64,000 bases of DNA, taken from contig NZ_CAJFCL010000009.1 of assembly GCF_904063065.1 (NCBI RefSeq), positions 62,001 through 126,000 of the forward strand, read 5' to 3'. The DNA is from Pseudomonas paraversuta (GTDB taxonomy: Bacteria; Pseudomonadota; Gammaproteobacteria; Pseudomonadales; Pseudomonadaceae). Numbering within the stretch: position 1 is the first letter of the stretch; every line of letters begins with the position of its first letter. Below are positions 1 to 8,128 of the stretch, in pieces. The notes under the pieces are model-generated. The model worked only from the letters and a program-made list of their open reading frames with translations. It made no database searches and was not told where the DNA came from. The translations under genes and the position numbers were made by a program.

Positions 1-825
1 CACGACAAACAGATCAACGTTTTGGCCGGTGGCATTGCGCCGCTCCCCCCCGGGCAAATCAGCCGGCCACATACCCTGCGCTACCCGTCCGGGGGCGGCG
101 AAGCCCATGGCTTTTTCTACCCGGCAATGCACGGCGAAACCAAACCGCCATTGCTGGTGTTTGTTCACGGAGGCCCGACATCGGCCTGCTACCCGATGCT
201 TGACCCGCGTATCCAGTACTGGACCCAACGCGGCTTTGCCGTCGCCGACCTGAACTATCGCGGCAGCAGTGGCTATGGCCGGGAATATCGCCAGGCCCTG
301 CATCTGCAATGGGGTGAAGTGGATGTTGAAGACGCCTGCGCCGTGGTCAGCTACCTCGCGGCACAGGACTTGATCGATGGCGAACGCGCGTTTATTCGTG
401 GCGGCAGCGCGGGTGGCTACACCACCTTGTGCGCGCTGGCATTCCACAATGTCTTCCGCGCGGGCGCCAGTCTGTACGGGGTCAGCGATCCGGTCGCCCT
501 GGCACGCAGCACCCACAAGTTTGAGGGCGATTACCTCGACTGGCTGATCGGCGACCCGCAACGGGATGCCGAACGCTACGCGGCCCGCACCCCGTTACTG
601 CACGCCAGCCAGATCCGCGTGCCGGTGATTTTCTTCCAGGGCGAGCTGGACGCCGTGGTGGTCCCGCAGCAGACCCGGGACATGCTCGAGGCGCTGCAAG
701 ACAACGGCATCCCGGCCCGGGCGCATTACTATCCCGATGAACACCACGGGTTTCGCAAGGCCAAAAACCAGGAACACGCACTGGAACAGGAATGGTTGTT
801 TTATAGCGAGTTGCTGGCCAGATAA
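1..825 (+). CDS. S9 family serine peptidase (prolyl oligopeptidase type), C-terminal part
   Basis: This is the C-terminal catalytic alpha/beta-hydrolase domain of an acylaminoacyl-peptidase or dipeptidyl-peptidase-like S9 enzyme. The reading frame is open from base 1, so the N-terminal beta-propeller lies outside the window; the TTG at 22 is not a credible start. The visible parts are the oxyanion strand LVFVHGGP, the nucleophile elbow GGSAGG, the acid GELDAVV and the catalytic histidine DEHHGF near the C-terminus. The family cleaves short peptides in the cytoplasm. The substrate cannot be read from this fragment. Confidence 0.85.
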   Translation, partial: HDKQINVLAGGIAPLPPGQISRPHTLRYPSGGGEAHGFFYPAMHGETKPPLLVFVHGGPTSACYPMLDPRIQYWTQRGFAVADLNYRGSSGYGREYRQALHLQWGEVDVEDACAVVSYLAAQDLIDGERAFIRGGSAGGYTTLCALAFHNVFRAGASLYGVSDPVALARSTHKFEGDYLDWLIGDPQRDAERYAARTPLLHASQIRVPVIFFQGELDAVVVPQQTRDMLEALQDNGIPARAHYYPDEHHGFRKAKNQEHALEQEWLFYSELLAR

Positions 826-846
826 CCCTTGGACTGCACACCACCT

Positions 847-872
847 GCAGGAACGAGCTTGCTCGCTCCTGC
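847..872. repeat. REP-like hairpin
   Basis: A near-perfect inverted repeat (GCAGGAACGAGC / GCTCGCTCCTGC, one mismatch) with a 2-nt loop, 22 bases after the peptidase stop. It is a single REP of the GGAGCGAGCTTGCTCGC type that recurs throughout the window and may also protect or end the upstream transcript. Confidence 0.7.
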
Positions 873-908
873 AACGTCAGCGGCGCATCAGGAAGTTCCG
901 GCCACAGG

Positions 909-1067
909 TTAGCGCTTGGCGATGATCCACACCGCGTGCACGATCCCCGGGATGTATCCGCACAAGGTCAGCAGAATATTCAGCCAGAATGCGCCGGCAA
1001 ATCCCACTTGCATGAACACGCCAAGTGGAGGGAGCAAGATCGCAAAAATGATTTTAATAAGGTCCAT
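909..1067 (-). CDS. YqaE/Pmp3 family small membrane protein
   Basis: A 52-residue hydrophobic protein beginning MDLIKIIFAILLPPLGVF. Two membrane segments (about 3-18 and 24-48) flank a GFAGAFWLN turn, and it ends WIIAKR. The LPPLGVF and NILLTLCGYIPGIVHA signatures are those of the Pmp3/YqaE proteolipid family. Yeast and plant members influence membrane potential and salt tolerance; the bacterial role is poorly known. The start is fixed by GGAG seven bases upstream of the ATG. The gene stands alone between the peptidase and the aminotransferase. Confidence 0.85.
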   Translation of the reverse strand: MDLIKIIFAILLPPLGVFMQVGFAGAFWLNILLTLCGYIPGIVHAVWIIAKR

Positions 1068-1161
1068 GAGTTCAGCTCCCAATTAATAGCGGGCCCAATC
1101 GAGCCCTACAGTTAATCGACTGCGCGCGTGATTAAAAGGTTCAGTCGGCGCTCATCCGGGA

Positions 1162-1200
1162 CAAAAAAACGCCCCGTGCCAAACAAAACTGGCACAGGGC
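1162..1200 (-). terminator. Intrinsic terminator of the aminotransferase gene
   Basis: On the minus strand an 11-bp stem (arms 1190-1200 and 1171-1181, one mismatch) is followed by a run of T residues opposite 1162-1169. It lies about 40 bases after the aminotransferase stop codon. Confidence 0.75.
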
Positions 1201-1242
1201 GCGCGGTACACCGCGAGACGGTTCATTGAATTCTGTATGGCT

Positions 1243-2538
1243 CTAGGTTCTGCGGCACTGCAATTGTGCTGTCCGTACCCGGGCAAACGCCCGGGCCAGA
1301 CGCAGCAGCATCTCATCGATGTTGCCTTTACTGACACACAGCGCAGGGGTGAAACGCAGACAGTCGGGCTGCGGAGCGCTGATCAGCAAACCTTCGTATA
1401 ACGCCGCCTTTACCACTGCCTGCGCCGAATCATCCGACAGGGTCAGCCCCCAGAACATGCCCTGACCACGCAGTTCGCCCTGGGCATAACGGCTTGCCAG
1501 ACGGGCCAGCCCCTCGCGCAAGTAGTGACCGGTGTCCCGCACCTGCTGCAAGAAACCTTTTTCCAGCAGCGTCTCAAGCACCGCACCACCGGCAGCGGTC
1601 ATCAATGCATTGCCATGATGGGTGCCACCCAGCTCTCCCGGTTCCAGGCAACAGGCCTTGCCCCGCGCCAGTAACGCGGCCAATGGCACGCCGCCGCCCA
1701 GGCCTTTGCCCAGGGTTACGATGTCGGCACGTACGCCGTAGTTCTGTTCTGCCAGCAAGGTGCCACAGCGGCCCATACCGGTCTGGACTTCATCCAGAAT
1801 CAGCAAGATGCCCAACTCGCGACACAGGCGTTCGACGCCCTTGAGGTAATGCCCGGTCGCCGGAATCACACCGGCATCGCTCTGTACCGGCTCCAGCATG
1901 ATGGCCACGGTCTGCGCATCGACGGCGGCGTGCAGCGCCGGCAGGTCGTTGAACGGTACGTTGATAAAGCCCGGCAATTGCGGTTCAAAGCGATTATCAA
2001 AGGTGCCGCAGCCTGAGGCGGACATCGCGCCAAAGCTGCGACCGTGGCAACTTTGGGTGGCGGTAATAACTCGGTGGGCACCGCCACGATGCAACTGGCC
2101 CCACTTGCGCGCCAGTTTGATCGCGCCCTCGTTGGCCTCGGCTCCGGTATTGAGAAAATGCACCTGGTCACTGCCCGTGCTTGCGCACAAGCGCTCGGCC
2201 AGGCCCAACATGCCCGGATTGTAAAAGGCCGACCCGGGATTGATCAGTGCCTGCGCCTGATCTGCCATCGCCTTGATCAATACGGCCGGGCTATGCCCCA
2301 GGCTATTGACTGCACCGCCCTGGTAAAAGTCCAGATAAGCACGGCTTTCACTGTCCCACAGCCACGACCCCTGGCCCCGCACGAAGACTTGAGCCGCGCG
2401 CTCCACGCTGGGCATCAGGCAGGCCCGGGACTGGCGGCTGTCATGAACTGACGGAACGGACTCAGCCTCCAGCAGGTGATGGCTGGATCGGGGGCGACGC
2501 AGGTTGAACAGGTTCATGCAGGCAGACCTTGTGCTCAT
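1243..2538 (-). CDS. Class-III PLP-dependent aminotransferase (acetylornithine/ornithine type)
   Basis: A fold-type I, class-III aminotransferase related to ArgD, AstC and GabT. It has the cofactor-site string FLNTGAEANEGAIKLAR, the PLP-pocket aspartate in LLILDEVQTGMGR and the Schiff-base lysine in TLGKGLGGGVP, which together make it a complete enzyme. The start is uncertain: ATG at 2538 (431 aa) is used, ATG at 2517 gives 424 aa, and a TTG at 2595 is less likely. It lies divergent from a LysR gene that probably controls it. It is not bioA despite the biotin genes nearby. The amino donor (ornithine, GABA or another omega-amino acid) cannot be told. Confidence 0.85.
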   Translation of the reverse strand: MSTRSACMNLFNLRRPRSSHHLLEAESVPSVHDSRQSRACLMPSVERAAQVFVRGQGSWLWDSESRAYLDFYQGGAVNSLGHSPAVLIKAMADQAQALINPGSAFYNPGMLGLAERLCASTGSDQVHFLNTGAEANEGAIKLARKWGQLHRGGAHRVITATQSCHGRSFGAMSASGCGTFDNRFEPQLPGFINVPFNDLPALHAAVDAQTVAIMLEPVQSDAGVIPATGHYLKGVERLCRELGILLILDEVQTGMGRCGTLLAEQNYGVRADIVTLGKGLGGGVPLAALLARGKACCLEPGELGGTHHGNALMTAAGGAVLETLLEKGFLQQVRDTGHYLREGLARLASRYAQGELRGQGMFWGLTLSDDSAQAVVKAALYEGLLISAPQPDCLRFTPALCVSKGNIDEMLLRLARAFARVRTAQLQCRRT

Positions 2539-2746
2539 AAGCAGATCCGATTTGCAACCGTGAGTCTTGTGCATGGGTGACAACGCCACCGGCAAAACCT
2601 ATTGCCTTTCCTATGCAAAAAACCTCGTGCAAATCAGTAATCTTCTGGCTCTCAGGCTCTACGGCCCTTGTGGAATGGGGGTAGACTAGGCGTCGTCGGG
2701 CCTTTGAGCCATTTCGTTTTTTAAGCATTTTCGATAAGCATTACTT

Positions 2747-3649
2747 ATGGATTTCAAGCAACTGCGTTATTTCGTCGCGGTCTACGAAGAAGGCCATGTG
2801 GGCCGTGCTGCCGAGCGTTTGTCCATCTCGCAACCGGCGCTCTCGCAACAGATACGCCACCTGGAGCACAACCTCGACGTCAGCCTCTTTGAGCGCAGCA
2901 GTAAACGCCTGCTACCGACGCTCGCTGCGCATACCTTGTACAACCACGCCTTGCCACTACTCGATGGTCTGCAACGGGCCAAAGAGGCTCTAAGCAACTT
3001 CCAGGGCCAGGCCCTGCGCACCATTGCCATCGGCGTGCTGCAAACCGTGCATACCAGCCTGGTGCCGCAAATGCTCGAACGCGTGCGTCAGGCCCAGCCG
3101 CATCTGGTGGTGCAAATCTACGAACTGACCGGCATCGAGATTGAACGGCGCCTGCTCAATGGTTCCCTCGACATCGGGATCAGCTATCTGCCGCCACGTC
3201 AGCCGGGGCTGAACGGCATGTTGCTGTACGAAGACGAGTTGCAACTGGTGATTCCGGCCGACCATCCGTTACGCGAATTCAAGAAGGTGTCACTGACCCA
3301 GGCTGCCGAACTGCCGATGTTGCTGCTGGGGGAGGAGTTTCAGGTGCGGCAAATCTGGAAGAGCCAGCTCGCGAGCCTGGGCCGTCGGCCACAGGTTCAG
3401 GCTGAGCTGAACACCATGGCCGGAATTCTCGAAAGCCTGCCCCATACCAGGCTGGCGACCGTACTGCCGGGGCGCTCGCGCCAGGAACATGAAAATCAAG
3501 TACTGCTCTGGAAGCCCCTCAGTGAACCGCGGGTGCCGCTGAAGGTGGGGTTGGTGTGTCGCGATGTACAGCGCCAGCAAGCGACGCTCGAATTACTGCG
3601 CACATTGCTGGAAGACGTGAGGCATCCCAAGGATGCAGCGCTGTTGTAG
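2747..3649 (+). CDS. LysR-family transcriptional regulator (CynR/CatR-like)
   Basis: A 300-residue LTTR. The N-terminal winged helix-turn-helix (about 1-60) reads MDFKQLRYFVAVYEEGHVGRAAERL, then SQPALSQQIRHLE. The effector domain (about 90-295) is of the periplasmic-binding-protein fold. The motif GVLQTVHTSLVPQML opens the effector domain in the CynR/CatM branch. The divergent aminotransferase gene, with a 208-bp shared promoter region, is the obvious target. The ligand is unknown. Confidence 0.88.
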   Translation: MDFKQLRYFVAVYEEGHVGRAAERLSISQPALSQQIRHLEHNLDVSLFERSSKRLLPTLAAHTLYNHALPLLDGLQRAKEALSNFQGQALRTIAIGVLQTVHTSLVPQMLERVRQAQPHLVVQIYELTGIEIERRLLNGSLDIGISYLPPRQPGLNGMLLYEDELQLVIPADHPLREFKKVSLTQAAELPMLLLGEEFQVRQIWKSQLASLGRRPQVQAELNTMAGILESLPHTRLATVLPGRSRQEHENQVLLWKPLSEPRVPLKVGLVCRDVQRQQATLELLRTLLEDVRHPKDAALL

Positions 3650-3775
3650 TGCAAACCGGCTTGCAGCGGTGCAGCAAGGGCGGCCATCTGAACAAAAACG
3701 ATGATGCCATCGCCGCCAGGCCGGCTCCCGCAGGACATCTATTGTCAACCGGGGCCCAGCAAAATTCAGACGCAC

Positions 3776-3902
3776 AAAAAAGAAAACCCCGCCTAGGCGG
3801 GGTTTTGCAGACTGTTTCCCTGACATCCTTTTCACTCCGCCTTCCTGGCAGAATCCTACGTGTCCCTGTTGTTGCTTTGAGCTTCCTGCTCTACGTCCCT
3901 GA
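3776..3902 (-). ncRNA. rsmY: RsmY-like regulatory RNA (sponge for RsmA/CsrA)
   Basis: Read on the minus strand, the stretch from about 3902 to 3776 carries eight GGA motifs, mostly as A(G)GGA. Two lie in the loops of short stems (GAGC-AGGA-AGCTC and GCC-AGGAA-GGC). The RNA ends in a GC-rich hairpin plus U-run. A TAATCT -10-like element at 3908-3913 and a perfect GacA box about 64 nt upstream of the inferred start fit the Gac/Rsm sRNA promoter layout. RsmX/Y/Z RNAs titrate the translational repressor RsmA. The assignment to Y rather than X or Z rests on the 3' segment CAGGGAAACAGTCTGC and on the genomic neighbourhood, from recall. The exact 5' end is inferred. Confidence 0.87.
3783..3806 (-). 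terminator. rsmY Rho-independent terminator
   Basis: A perfect 24-base palindrome built on AACCCCGCC / GGCGGGGTT. On the minus strand it is followed by TTTTCTTTTTTTG. It ends rsmY and probably also halts read-through from the LysR gene on the plus strand. Confidence 0.9.
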
Positions 3903-3957
3903 TAAGTAGATTACCCATGGATCCAATCTGGCGATATGGGCGAATGGCAGTACGCCA

Positions 3958-3975
3958 TGTAAGCAAATGCTTACA
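3958..3975. promoter_or_regulatory. GacA upstream activating sequence of rsmY
   Basis: TGTAAG-N6-CTTACA is an exact match to the GacA box known upstream of rsmX, rsmY and rsmZ. Its centre lies about 64 nt upstream of the inferred rsmY start, and its edge is only 16 nt from the stop codon of the acyl-CoA dehydrogenase gene. Confidence 0.9.
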
Positions 3976-3991
3976 TGACTCTGAAATGATT

Positions 3992-5770
3992 TCAGAAGTG
4001 CGCTTCATCCAGCAGGTAAAGCGACTCGCTACCAGCCTTGACCGAGGCGCTCAGCGAGTGAATACGTGGCAGCAAACGCGCGAAGTAGAAGCGTGCAGTG
4101 CCCAGTTTGCTGACATAAAAGGCTTCTTCGGACTCTTTGCCCAAAGCAGCCTTGGCCATCAATGCCCACATGTAGGCATAGGTCGTGTAACCAAAAACCT
4201 GCAGGTACTCGACCGATGCCGCGCCGATTTCATCGGGATTATTTTGCGAGCGGTCCAGAACCCAGGCCGTCAGTTGGTCAAGGGTGTCCAGAGCGGCCGC
4301 CAGGGGCTGGGTAAACTCGCTCAGGTCGCTGGATTGCGCTGCGATGAACTGGCGGATTTCATCGGCAAACATCCGGTAGTAAGCCCCGCGGTTGCCAACC
4401 ACCTTGCGACCCATCAAGTCCAGCGCCTGAATGCCGTTAGTGCCTTCGTAGATCTGGGTAATACGCACATCGCGCACCAGTTGCTCCTGACCCCACTCAC
4501 GAATATAGCCATGGCCGCCAAACACTTGCTGGCCATGCACGGTGGTTTCCAGCCCCAGATCGGTCAAAAAGGCCTTGGCCACAGGGGTCAGTAACGCCAC
4601 CAGGGCATCGGCCCGTTCACGCGCCGCCGGGTCTTCGCTGAACTTGGCAATATCCAGCTGATTGGCGACATAGGTGGAAAATGCACGTCCGCCTTCGTTG
4701 CAGGCTTTCATGGTCAGGAGCATGCGGCGTACGTCAGCATGAACGATGATCGGGTCAGCCACTTTGTCCTTGGCCTGAGCGCCGGTTGCAGCACGCCCTT
4801 GCAGGCGGTCGCGGGCGTATTCAACCGCGTTCTGATACGAGCGTTCGCCCGAGGCCAGGCCCTGAATACCGACGCCCAGACGCTCGTAGTTCATCATGGT
4901 GAACATCGCGGCCAATCCACGGTTGGGCTCGCCCACCAGATAACCCACGGCTTCGTCGAAGTTCATGACGCAAGTAGCTGAAGCCTGAATTCCCATTTTG
5001 TGTTCGATGGAACCACAGGTAACCGGGTTGCGCTCACCCAGGCTGCCATCGGCATGCACCATGAACTTGGGCACCAGAAACAGCGAAATGCCTTTGGGCC
5101 CCGCCGGAGCATCCGGCAGTTTGGCCAGGACCAGATGGATAATGTTTTCGGTGAGGTCGTGCTCGCCACCGGTGATGAAAATCTTGGTGCCACTGACTTT
5201 GTAAGAACCATCAGCCTGAGGCTCGGCCCTGGTGCGAATAATCCCCAGATCGGTACCGGCATGTGGCTCGGTGAGGCACATGGAGCCCGCCCACACCCCC
5301 GAATACATATTGGGCAGGTAAGTGGCTTTCAACTCTTCACTGGCGTGAGCGTTGATCGATACACAGGCCCCGGCCGTCAGCATGGGATACAGGCCGAAAG
5401 CCAGGCTGGAGGAGTTGATCATTTCTTCAACCTGGGCCGATACCGACTTGGGCATGCCCATTCCGCCGAACTCGGGGGCGCCACCCACGCCGACCCAACC
5501 GCCTTCAGCGTAGGTCCTGTAGGCATCGACGAAACCGGCTGGCGTCGTGACTACGGTGTCTTTCCAGTGGCAGCCTTCTTCGTCGCCGCTGCGGCTCAAC
5601 GGCGCGATGCTTTTGGCAGTTACTTTGCCCGCCTCCTCAAGAATGGCTTCAACAGTTTCAACATCGACGGTTTCTGCTAATGCAGGCAATTGCGCCCAAA
5701 GAGAGGCGACCTCGAAAACCTCATTGAGGACGAAGCGCATATCGCGCAGGGGCGCTTTGTAATCAGCCAT
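3992..5770 (-). CDS. fadE2: Acyl-CoA dehydrogenase, large FadE-type
   Basis: A 592-residue flavoprotein dehydrogenase for fatty acyl-CoA beta-oxidation, belonging to the long (about 600 aa) subgroup with an extra C-terminal domain. Visible landmarks are CLTEPHAGTDLG and KIFITGGEHD (middle beta domain), YEGTNGIQALDLMGRK (FAD-contacting C-terminal bundle), and the N-terminal MADYKAPLRDMRFVL shared with the upstream paralogue. The start at ATG 5770 is chosen because MADYKAPLRD aligns with the paralogue; the 14-residue extension to 5812 is unsupported. By position it matches the PA0508 class (FadE2, reported to prefer medium chains). The chain length here is an inference. Confidence 0.85.
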   Translation of the reverse strand: MADYKAPLRDMRFVLNEVFEVASLWAQLPALAETVDVETVEAILEEAGKVTAKSIAPLSRSGDEEGCHWKDTVVTTPAGFVDAYRTYAEGGWVGVGGAPEFGGMGMPKSVSAQVEEMINSSSLAFGLYPMLTAGACVSINAHASEELKATYLPNMYSGVWAGSMCLTEPHAGTDLGIIRTRAEPQADGSYKVSGTKIFITGGEHDLTENIIHLVLAKLPDAPAGPKGISLFLVPKFMVHADGSLGERNPVTCGSIEHKMGIQASATCVMNFDEAVGYLVGEPNRGLAAMFTMMNYERLGVGIQGLASGERSYQNAVEYARDRLQGRAATGAQAKDKVADPIIVHADVRRMLLTMKACNEGGRAFSTYVANQLDIAKFSEDPAARERADALVALLTPVAKAFLTDLGLETTVHGQQVFGGHGYIREWGQEQLVRDVRITQIYEGTNGIQALDLMGRKVVGNRGAYYRMFADEIRQFIAAQSSDLSEFTQPLAAALDTLDQLTAWVLDRSQNNPDEIGAASVEYLQVFGYTTYAYMWALMAKAALGKESEEAFYVSKLGTARFYFARLLPRIHSLSASVKAGSESLYLLDEAHF

Positions 5771-5895
5771 GGCAAACCTCGTAATCTGTAAACGTTGGAG
5801 CCCGTAGGGCAATTGAAACTGGCACTCAGTCTAGCTTAACGACGATAGTGATACATAGGGTCAAGCTGTGACCAGACGTAATATTTAAGTCACAC

Positions 5896-5963
5896 CCTGC
5901 AGGAGCGAGCTTGCTCGCGAGGCGTTTTTATAAAAAGCTCGCGAGCAAGCTCGCTCCTACAAG
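5896..5963. repeat. REPIN (paired inverted REPs)
   Basis: Two GGAGCGAGCTTGCTCGCGA-type REPs in inverted orientation around an AT-rich loop, forming a long hairpin between the two acyl-CoA dehydrogenase genes. Confidence 0.85.
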
Positions 5964-5984
5964 GGGGATGTGGATGGCGCACAA

Positions 5985-6021
5985 TAAAAAAGCCGCGTCC
6001 CCTGGGGAGAAGCGGCTTTTT
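5985..6021 (-). terminator. Intrinsic terminator after fadE1
   Basis: Arms AAAAAAGCCGC and GCGGCTTTTT enclose a loop with its own CCCCTGGGG palindrome. It lies 18 bases after the stop of the upstream acyl-CoA dehydrogenase gene on the minus strand. Confidence 0.8.
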
Positions 6022-6038
6022 CAGATGACTCGCCGGGC

Positions 6039-7844
6039 TTAGTAGCCCAGGTCGAAGTCTTCTTCTTTCATGTCCATCAGGTTGCCTGCGCCCGAAAGCA
6101 TGGTGGCAACGTGGGTACGGGTACGCGGCAAGATGCGCTGGAAGTAGAAACGTGCCGTTTGCAACTTGGCTTTATAGAACGCTTCTTCGGACGTGCCCGC
6201 TGCCAGCTTTTCAGCCGCCAGACGCGCCATGTCAGCCCAGAAATACGCCAGGCAGGCATAACCGGAATACATCAGGTAGTCGACCGAGGCCGCACCCACT
6301 TCTTCGCGGTCTTTCATGGCTGCCATACCGACCTTCATGGTCAGCTCGCCCCATTCCTTGTTCAGTGCAGCCAAAGGTGTCACGAACTCCTGAACGGCTT
6401 CGTTACCTTCATTGGACTGGCAGAACTTGTGCACGATCTTGGTGAAGCCTTTGAGCGCTTCGCCTTGAGTCATCAGCACTTTACGGCCCAGCAGATCGAG
6501 TGCCTGGATACCGGTGGTGCCTTCGTACAGCATCGAAATGCGGCTGTCGCGAACGTTCTGCTCCATGCCCCACTCAGCGATAAAGCCGTGGCCGCCATAG
6601 ATTTGTACGCCATGGTTGGCGGATTCAAAGCCGACTTCAGTCATGAACGCTTTAGCGATTGGAGTCATGAACGCCAACAACGCATCGGCTTTCTTTTTCT
6701 CGTCTTCATCAACGCCGTATTTCACGATGTCGACTTGCTTGGCGGTGAAGTAAACCATCGCGCGGTTGCCTTCGGCGAATGCCTTCATGGTCAACAGCAT
6801 GCGACGTACATCCGGATGAACGATGATCGGGTCAGCAGCCTTTTCAGGTGCCTTGGGCCCGGTCAACGAACGCATTTGCAGGCGGTCGCGAGCGTACTTC
6901 AGGCCGCCCTGGAAACCGATCTCGGCGTGGGACAGACCCTGCAGGGCAGTGCCCAGACGGGCCGTGTTCATAAAGGTGAACATGCAGTTCAGGCCTTTGT
7001 TCGGCGGGCCGATCAGGAAACCTGTTGCACCGTCGAAGTTCATCACGCAGGTGGCGTTACCGTGGATCCCCATTTTGTGCTCAAGGGAGCCACAGGAAAC
7101 CGCGTTGCGCTCACCGAGGCTGCCATCGGCGTTAGCGTTGAACTTGGGCACGATAAACAGCGAAATACCTTTGGTACCCGCCGGTGCATCCGGCAGGCGC
7201 GCCAGAACGATATGGACGATGTTGTCGGCCATGTCGTGTTCGCCGGCCGAGATGAAAATCTTGGTCCCGGAGATTTTGTAGGAACCATCAGCCTGAGGTT
7301 CAGCCTTGGTCCGCAGCAGACCCAGGTCGGTACCGCAATGGGACTCGGTCAGGCACATGGTGCCGGTCCACTCGCCGGTAACCAGCTTGCTCAGGTAGGT
7401 ATTCTGCTGCTCGGGAGTACCGTGCTCAGAGATGGTGTTCATCGCACCATGGGACAGGCCCGGGTACATGCCCCACGACCAGTTGGCCGCACCCACCATT
7501 TCGCTGACTGCCAGACCCAGAGACTCCGGCAGGCCCTGGCCGCCGTGTTCTACGTCGTGAGCCAGGCTAGGCCAGCCGCCTTCAACGAATTGTTTGTAGG
7601 CTTCTTTAAAGCCGGTAGGGGTTTTAACCCCGGATTCACTCCAGGTGCAGCCTTCGATGTCACCCACGCGGTTCAGCGGTGCCAGCACTTGCTCACAAAA
7701 CTTGGCGCCTTCTTCAAGAATGGCGTCAACCATATCTGGAGTAGCGTCCTGGCAAGCCGGCAGGCTCTGATAATGCGCTTCGTAACCGAGCAGTTCGTCA
7801 CGAACGAAGCGAATATCACGCAAGGGGGCCTTGTAGTCAGGCAT
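6039..7844 (-). CDS. fadE1: Acyl-CoA dehydrogenase, large FadE-type (PsrA-controlled)
   Basis: A 601-residue acyl-CoA dehydrogenase, paralogous to the gene 270 bp downstream. It shares MPDYKAPLRDIRFV, CLTESHCGTDLG, GTKIFISAGEHDMADN and YEGTTGIQALDLLGRK. It catalyses FAD-dependent alpha,beta-dehydrogenation of acyl-CoA, passing electrons to ETF. By position it corresponds to PA0506 (FadE1, reported long-chain). A tandem PsrA-like operator about 60-90 bp upstream supports induction by long-chain fatty acids. A terminator follows the stop, so the two dehydrogenases are probably separate units. Confidence 0.87.
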   Translation of the reverse strand: MPDYKAPLRDIRFVRDELLGYEAHYQSLPACQDATPDMVDAILEEGAKFCEQVLAPLNRVGDIEGCTWSESGVKTPTGFKEAYKQFVEGGWPSLAHDVEHGGQGLPESLGLAVSEMVGAANWSWGMYPGLSHGAMNTISEHGTPEQQNTYLSKLVTGEWTGTMCLTESHCGTDLGLLRTKAEPQADGSYKISGTKIFISAGEHDMADNIVHIVLARLPDAPAGTKGISLFIVPKFNANADGSLGERNAVSCGSLEHKMGIHGNATCVMNFDGATGFLIGPPNKGLNCMFTFMNTARLGTALQGLSHAEIGFQGGLKYARDRLQMRSLTGPKAPEKAADPIIVHPDVRRMLLTMKAFAEGNRAMVYFTAKQVDIVKYGVDEDEKKKADALLAFMTPIAKAFMTEVGFESANHGVQIYGGHGFIAEWGMEQNVRDSRISMLYEGTTGIQALDLLGRKVLMTQGEALKGFTKIVHKFCQSNEGNEAVQEFVTPLAALNKEWGELTMKVGMAAMKDREEVGAASVDYLMYSGYACLAYFWADMARLAAEKLAAGTSEEAFYKAKLQTARFYFQRILPRTRTHVATMLSGAGNLMDMKEEDFDLGY

Positions 7845-7905
7845 AGCGATAAACCTCTGCTGATGAATCCGGGGATGAACAACCGCGTGAATTTGTTATA
7901 GCGGT

Positions 7906-7932
7906 CAAACAGTTGTTTGAAACATACGTTTA
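7906..7932 (-). promoter_or_regulatory. Tandem PsrA-type operator upstream of fadE1
   Basis: CAAAC-AGTT-GTTTG at 7906-7919 is an exact match to the PsrA consensus (G/C)AAAC-N2-4-GTTTG/C. It overlaps a second near-site GAAAC-ATAC-GTTTA at 7919-7932. PsrA is the long-chain-fatty-acid-responsive TetR repressor of fad genes in Pseudomonas. The sites lie 62-88 bp upstream of the fadE1 ATG. Confidence 0.75.
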
Positions 7933-8016
7933 CGCCCATTTATTGTCAAGCAGCGCTATGCCGCCGTTCGTCTTGGGCATGATCGATACCCTTATATATC
8001 GGGCCCGGCAGCAAAT

Positions 8017-8100
8017 GGTGGGAGCCGGCTTGCCGGCCATCGCTTCAGCGTATTGACACAGACGCACCCGTCCCCAGGATCGCTGGCAAGCCAGCGCCTG
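8017..8100. repeat. REPIN, GGGAGCCGGCTTGCC type
   Basis: A GGGAGCCGGCTTGCCGGC unit and a degenerate inverted partner (CGCTGGCAAGCCAGCG) about 50 bases apart, between bioD and the fadE1 promoter. Confidence 0.65.
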
Positions 8101-8128
8101 AAGGGAGCAGTCACATGGGGAACAGAGC

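Noticed and set aside
1243..2538. bioA (DAPA aminotransferase) because of biotin genes nearby
   Set aside because: The sequence is of acetylornithine/ornithine type, lies 6 kb from bioD, and lacks the typical BioA N-terminal motifs.
5771..5895. PsrA operator upstream of fadE2
   Set aside because: Only isolated half-sites (GCAAAC, GTAAACG) without a correctly spaced partner.
6111..7901. 596-codon frame antisense to fadE1
   Set aside because: A mirror of GC-rich codon use. No protein family is recognisable and the minus-strand gene is certain.
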